DNA of 9,553 nt from contig JARLGP010000308.1 in the NCBI GenBank assembly GCA_031292735.1, positions 1-9,553 on the forward strand, written 5' to 3'. The notes beneath the pieces are model-generated. The model was given only the letters and a program-made list of their open reading frames with translations, was not told where the DNA came from and searched no databases. Positions 6,695 to 9,553 of the stretch are shown here, one piece after another. The stretch's first letter is position 1. Every line of letters begins with the position of its first letter. A program made the position numbers and the translations under genes. This stretch comes from Holophaga sp. GTDB taxonomy: Bacteria; Acidobacteriota; Holophagae; Holophagales; Holophagaceae.

Positions 6695-7073
6695 GGTCGG
6701 CCCTCCAGCGGAAGCAGACATCCACCACCAGCGCCGTCCCCACCATCACCGCCAGGGTGCTGAAGGCGATCACCACGAGAATCTTCAAACCAACCATGCC
6801 CAGCAGTTCGGGATGGTTCAGCAGGGCCATGACGGCGGGCACGAAAAACAGCACCATGTGGTCCAGCAGCCCGGCGGCGCCGCGCCGCACCAGGCCGAGC
6901 CGCACGCGGCCGCTCAGCAGGAGGCAGAGCAGCACCCCCAGGGCGATGATGCCGCCGGGCAGCGGAAGATCCAGGGCCCGGGTCAGCCGGTCGCACAGCC
7001 ACCAGGCTCCGATCAGGATTCCAGCCTGCAACCAGCTGCTTCTCCATAGGATGATTCCGGCCCTTCTGCGCAT
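6684..7073 (-). CDS. lrgA: LrgA/CidA family holin-like membrane protein
   Basis: LrgA/CidA proteins are small holin-like membrane proteins that act with LrgB. The 129-residue product matches the family in length and layout: a short basic N-terminus (MRRR), then hydrophobic segments at about 12-33, 39-54, 70-85 and 93-118. The signatures PLPGGIIAL (37-45, family PxPG) and LLDHMVLFFVPAVMALLNH (69-87) are present, the latter matching the family LFVPA block. ATG at 7073 follows a G-rich SD (GAGGGGGG) a few bases upstream. First gene of lrgA-lrgB-lysR. Sequence alone cannot tell a CidA-type from an LrgA-type role, nor lysis control from metabolite transport. Confidence 0.9.
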   Translation of the reverse strand: MRRRAGIILWRSSWLQAGILIGAWWLCDRLTRALDLPLPGGIIALGVLLCLLLSGRVRLGLVRRGAAGLLDHMVLFFVPAVMALLNHPELLGMVGLKILVVIAFSTLAVMVGTALVVDVCFRWRADHVA

Positions 7074-7219
7074 TCCACCCCCCTCGGGTAGTTCAACTAT
7101 AGGCGGGTCCCATTCATGTTAAAAATGAATAATAGTTATAGCCTTGATTCGAAAATAGAATAATTATTCGTTGGGGAAGGGCCGGCGTTACGTTGGACCC
7201 ACAGCCCGGGAGGCGAAAC
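7074..7219. promoter_or_regulatory. Divergent lrgA / alr control region, AT-rich with nested palindromes
   Basis: This gap separates lrgA (minus) from alr (plus) and is sharply AT-rich between about 7112 and 7170. It holds ATTCAT/ATGAAT (7112-7117 and 7125-7130), which contains a T-N11-A pair (T7113, A7125) as in LysR-type boxes. It also has AACTAT/ATAGTT (7095-7100 and 7132-7137), a perfect 12-bp palindrome GAATAATTATTC (7158-7169), and the direct repeat GAATAAT at 7127-7133 and 7158-7164. TAGAAT (7156-7161) could be the alr -10 box, and TATTAT (minus, 7134-7129) the lrgA -10 box. Neither has a good -35 box, as expected for activator-dependent promoters. Binding by the operon's LysR protein is inferred. 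Confidence 0.6.
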
Positions 7220-8404
7220 GTGCAACGAAGTGCCCAGATGGAGGTCGATCTCGACCTGATCGCCCACAACCTCCGGCTGGTGCGCTCGGTGCTGGCCCAA
7301 GGGCCGTTCCGGGCCGACGGGGCGCCGCCGCGGCTGGCCGCCGTGGTCAAGGGCAATGCCTACGGGCTCGGCAGTGTGGCCGTGGCCGGGGAACTGCTGG
7401 CCGACGGTGTGGACCTGCTGGCCGTGGGCGGCCTGCCGGAGGCCCTGGAGCTGCGCCGGGCCTTCCCCGGCGCGCCGCTCCTGGTGATGGGGCACACCCC
7501 GACCGGCAACCTGGGCGAGGCCGCCCGCTGCGGGATCCGCACCACCCTGTTCGACCTGGCCCAGGCCGAGGCCCTGTCCCAGGCTTCGGTGGCCCTGGGG
7601 GTGACCAGCGACGTGCACGTGAAGATCGATACCGGCATGAACCGGCTTGGCATCAAGCCCGACGCGGACACCGCCCGGCTCATCGGGCGCATGGCGGCCC
7701 TGCCGGGGCTCCGGATGGAGGGGATCTTCACCCATCTGGCGCTCCGCGACCGGGCTTCGGACCTGAAGCAGTTCCAGCTGTTCGAGCGGGTGCTGGGGGA
7801 GACCCGGGCGGGCGGGATCGAATTCCCGCTGCGCCACGTGTGCGACAGCATCGGCATGCTGCGCTACCCTGAGTTCCGCCTCGACCTGGTGCGGGCCGGG
7901 GCCATCATGTTCGGCAACAAGCCGTCGGGCGCGCCGGACGGCCTGGAGGTGCGCACCCCCATGGCGCTCCGGGCCCGCATCTCCCGGGTGCGCCCCATGG
8001 CCGCGGGCGAAGGCAGCGGCTACGACGAAGATTGGCGCGCCCCCGAAGGCGGCGCCCGGGTGGCTACCGTGCCCATCGGCTACGCGGACGGATATTCCAG
8101 GCGGCTGTCCCACCGGGCCGAGGCCATCGTGCGCGGCCGGCGGGTGCCGGTGCTCGGGCTGGTGATGATGGACCAGCTGGTGCTGGACGTGACCCGGGCG
8201 CCGGAGGTGGCGGAGGGCGACCCGGTGCTGCTCATGGGCCGCTGGGGGGCCGACGAGGTGGCCATCGCCGAGCTGGCGGGCTGGGCCGACACCAACCGCA
8301 ACGAGATCATCAGCGCCATCGGCCGACGGGTGCCCCGGGTCTACCACAAGGGCGGGCGGGTGGTGGCCGAGTGCGACTACCTGCTGGATCCGGTCGTAAG
8401 ATAG
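7220..8404 (+). CDS. alr: Alanine racemase
   Basis: PLP enzyme interconverting L- and D-alanine in the cytoplasm, supplying D-Ala for peptidoglycan. The product has 394 residues from the GTG start, near the usual 360-390. Seen: the PLP lysine K44 in AVVKGNAYGLG (family AVVKADAYGHG), HVKIDTGMNRLGI (133-145), the Arg that faces the PLP ring in VRAGAIMFG (R225), the catalytic Tyr in EGSGYDEDW (Y268), VATVPIGYADGY (281-292), and LVMMDQLVLDV (314-324) with the Met-Asp pair near the active site. GTG 7220 is chosen because GGGAGG (7208-7213) lies 6 bases before it. The TTG at 7193 and ATG at 7238 in the same frame lack an SD. Divergent from lrgA and followed 18 bp later by the SDR gene, probably co-transcribed. 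Confidence 0.95.
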   Translation: MQRSAQMEVDLDLIAHNLRLVRSVLAQGPFRADGAPPRLAAVVKGNAYGLGSVAVAGELLADGVDLLAVGGLPEALELRRAFPGAPLLVMGHTPTGNLGEAARCGIRTTLFDLAQAEALSQASVALGVTSDVHVKIDTGMNRLGIKPDADTARLIGRMAALPGLRMEGIFTHLALRDRASDLKQFQLFERVLGETRAGGIEFPLRHVCDSIGMLRYPEFRLDLVRAGAIMFGNKPSGAPDGLEVRTPMALRARISRVRPMAAGEGSGYDEDWRAPEGGARVATVPIGYADGYSRRLSHRAEAIVRGRRVPVLGLVMMDQLVLDVTRAPEVAEGDPVLLMGRWGADEVAIAELAGWADTNRNEIISAIGRRVPRVYHKGGRVVAECDYLLDPVVR

Positions 8405-8422
8405 GCCCTGGGAGGTTCCTCC

Positions 8423-9199
8423 ATGGACCTGGGTCTCACGGGCAAGGTTGTACTCATCACTGGCGGGTCCAAAGGGATCGGTCTGGCCTGCGCCGCGGCG
8501 TTCGCCGCCGAGGGCGCCCGGATCGCCATCTGCTCCCGCTCCCAGGCCAACCTCGACCGGGCCCTGGCCACCCTGCCCGGCGTCCTGGGGTTCGCGGCGG
8601 ACCTTTGCGACCCCGATGCCGCCGCCCGGATGGTGGACGCGGTGACCGGGCAGCTGGGCCCGGTGGACATCCTGGTGAACAGCGCGGGCGCCGCCAAGCG
8701 CATGGCGCCGGATGACTTGACCCCCCGGGCCTGGCGGGCGGCCATGGATTCCAAGTATTTCTCCACCATCAACGTCATCGATCCGGTGGTGAAGCGCATG
8801 GCCGAACGCGGGCGCGGGGTCATCGTCAACGTCATCGGCGTGGGCGGCAAGGTGGCCTCCCCGGTGCATGTGGCCGGCGGGGCGGCCAACGCCGCGCTCA
8901 TGCTGGCCACCGCCGGGCTGGGCGCGGCCTATGCGGCTCGCGGAGTTCGGGTGCTGGGGGTGAGCCCGGGCATGACCGAAACCGGACGGGTGGCGGAACG
9001 GCTCCAGGCCGAGGCCCGGTTGGCCAGCATCAGCCTGGAGGAGGCCCGGGCCCGGAACGTGGCCCGCATCCCCATGGGCCGCATGGCCGCACCGGCCGAG
9101 ATCGCCAGCGCCGTGGTGTTCCTGGCCTCGGACCAGGCCAGCTACATCACCGCCGTGACCGTCGCCATGGACGGCGGGCGGAATCCGGCGGTGCTGTAG
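8423..9199 (+). CDS. SDR-fold protein with substituted catalytic tetrad
   Basis: A short-chain dehydrogenase/reductase of 258 residues with a normal NAD(P)-binding part: TGGSKGIG (13-20), an acidic AADL turn (58-61), and NSAG (86-89) for the usual NNAG. The classical tetrad Asn-Ser-Tyr-Lys is not there. By alignment from memory, Asn becomes K111 (MDSKYF), Ser becomes G139 (VNVIGVGG), and the Tyr and Lys of YxxxK become G152 and N156 (HVAGGAANAAL). The rest, including SPGMTETGRV and the C-terminal FLASDQASYITAVTVAMDGG, is regular SDR. I recall an SDR subgroup with a GGAANAAL-like block, so this looks like a family trait rather than decay. ATG 8423 has SD GGGAGG (8410-8415) 7 bases upstream. 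Substrate and activity are unknown; dehydrogenase chemistry of the standard kind is doubtful. Confidence 0.9.
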   Translation: MDLGLTGKVVLITGGSKGIGLACAAAFAAEGARIAICSRSQANLDRALATLPGVLGFAADLCDPDAAARMVDAVTGQLGPVDILVNSAGAAKRMAPDDLTPRAWRAAMDSKYFSTINVIDPVVKRMAERGRGVIVNVIGVGGKVASPVHVAGGAANAALMLATAGLGAAYAARGVRVLGVSPGMTETGRVAERLQAEARLASISLEEARARNVARIPMGRMAAPAEIASAVVFLASDQASYITAVTVAMDGGRNPAVL

Positions 9200-9255
9200 G
9201 GAACCCTGGGCCGCTATCCCGCATTCAGTGAGGGTGGGACACGCCAGGGAGGGGA

Positions 9256-9553
9256 ATGCTACATCTGTGCAGCGGGGATATGGGATTGAAGGCCTGGACG
9301 GCAGCCGGTCTGCCGGGAGAGGCCATGCCCTGGCGGGATTCCCCGGCGGTGGGGCCCTGGAGCGTTGATCCCGGGGTGCGGGCGGGGCTGCGGGCCCAGT
9401 ACTGGGGACTGGCCGCGGGCACCGACGCGTTCCGGGAGGAGGAGGACACGCTCCAGGCTGTGCGCCGGGCCGGGTCCGCGGTGCTGTGGTTCAGCGCGGA
9501 GCCCTGGGACCAGATGGCCCAGCTGTGGGTGCTGGCCCGGTTGAGCCGGGGGG
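9256..9553 (+). CDS. DUF1835 domain-containing protein, N-terminal part (cut by right window edge)
   Basis: The first 99 codons are visible. They match the DUF1835 pattern as I know it: an opening LHLCSGD (2-8; family LHIVNGD), then AGLPGEAMPWRDSPAVGPW (17-35; family GxVLVWRExLxEGPV), a block AQYWGLAAGTDAFREEEDTL (47-66), and LWFSAEPWDQMAQLWVLARL (77-96; family LWFEHDLFDQLNLLYLLARL). No biochemical function is established for this domain. ATG 9256 is chosen because the family begins within two residues of it. A purine run AGGGAGGGG (9246-9254) precedes it and can serve as SD, though closely spaced. It starts 56 bases after the SDR stop on the same strand, so it may belong to the alr transcript; no terminator is seen between them. 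Confidence 0.75.
   Translation, partial: MLHLCSGDMGLKAWTAAGLPGEAMPWRDSPAVGPWSVDPGVRAGLRAQYWGLAAGTDAFREEEDTLQAVRRAGSAVLWFSAEPWDQMAQLWVLARLSRG

Noticed and set aside
6005..6721. Longer lrgB starting at ATG 6721
   Set aside because: No SD precedes 6721, whereas ATG 6694 has GGAGG 7 bases upstream and gives the usual short overlap with lrgA.
5459..6763. Plus-strand open frame of 434 codons
   Set aside because: Antisense to lysR and lrgB; His/Gln/Gly-rich with no domain, and both minus-strand genes are well supported.
7136..8869. Minus-strand open frame of 577 codons
   Set aside because: Antisense to alr and the SDR gene; it covers the divergent promoter as well and has a low-complexity product.

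Overview
The window is high-GC bacterial chromosome with dense genes, short spacers, purine-rich Shine-Dalgarno (SD) sites and AT-rich islands confined to regulatory gaps. The gene set (HrpB helicase, SSB ending in DDIPF, NfeD/flotillin pair, LrgA/LrgB with a LysR regulator, alanine racemase, SDR, DUF1835 protein) is ordinary bacterial chromosome. No phage, plasmid, IS, CRISPR, rRNA or tRNA signal was seen. The lineage cannot be fixed from the sequence; a GC-rich Gram-negative such as a Holophaga/Geothrix-type acidobacterium is only a guess.

Layout, left to right. (1) 1-1518, minus: N-terminal 506 residues of an HrpB-type DExH helicase that runs off the left edge. (2) 1519-1750: gap divergent between hrpB and ssb, with a sigma70-like promoter for ssb. 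(3) 1751-2227, plus: ssb, followed by a hairpin. (4) 2395-2940, plus: GNAT acetyltransferase of lower GC than its neighbours, with a short direct repeat upstream. (5) 2993-4992, minus: a two-gene membrane operon, an NfeD-like protein followed by flotillin, overlapping by 16 bp, with a strong palindrome on the promoter. (6) 5078-7073, minus: lrgA-lrgB-lysR operon. (7) 7074-7219: AT-rich divergent control region full of small palindromes. (8) 7220-9199, plus: alr followed 18 bp later by an SDR whose whole catalytic tetrad is substituted. (9) 9256-9553, plus: start of a DUF1835 protein, cut by the right edge.

How they may work together. The NfeD-like protein and flotillin should form a membrane-microdomain scaffold. 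LrgA/LrgB are holin/antiholin-like or solute-export membrane proteins, probably controlled by the co-transcribed LysR protein. The divergent alr gene makes D-alanine for peptidoglycan, so the right half has a cell-envelope theme. Joint regulation of lrgAB and alr through the shared AT-rich gap is an inference.

I see no clearly novel multi-gene system. The best leads are the residue-substituted SDR behind alr, the palindrome over the nfeD promoter and SD, and the palindrome-rich lrgA/alr gap.
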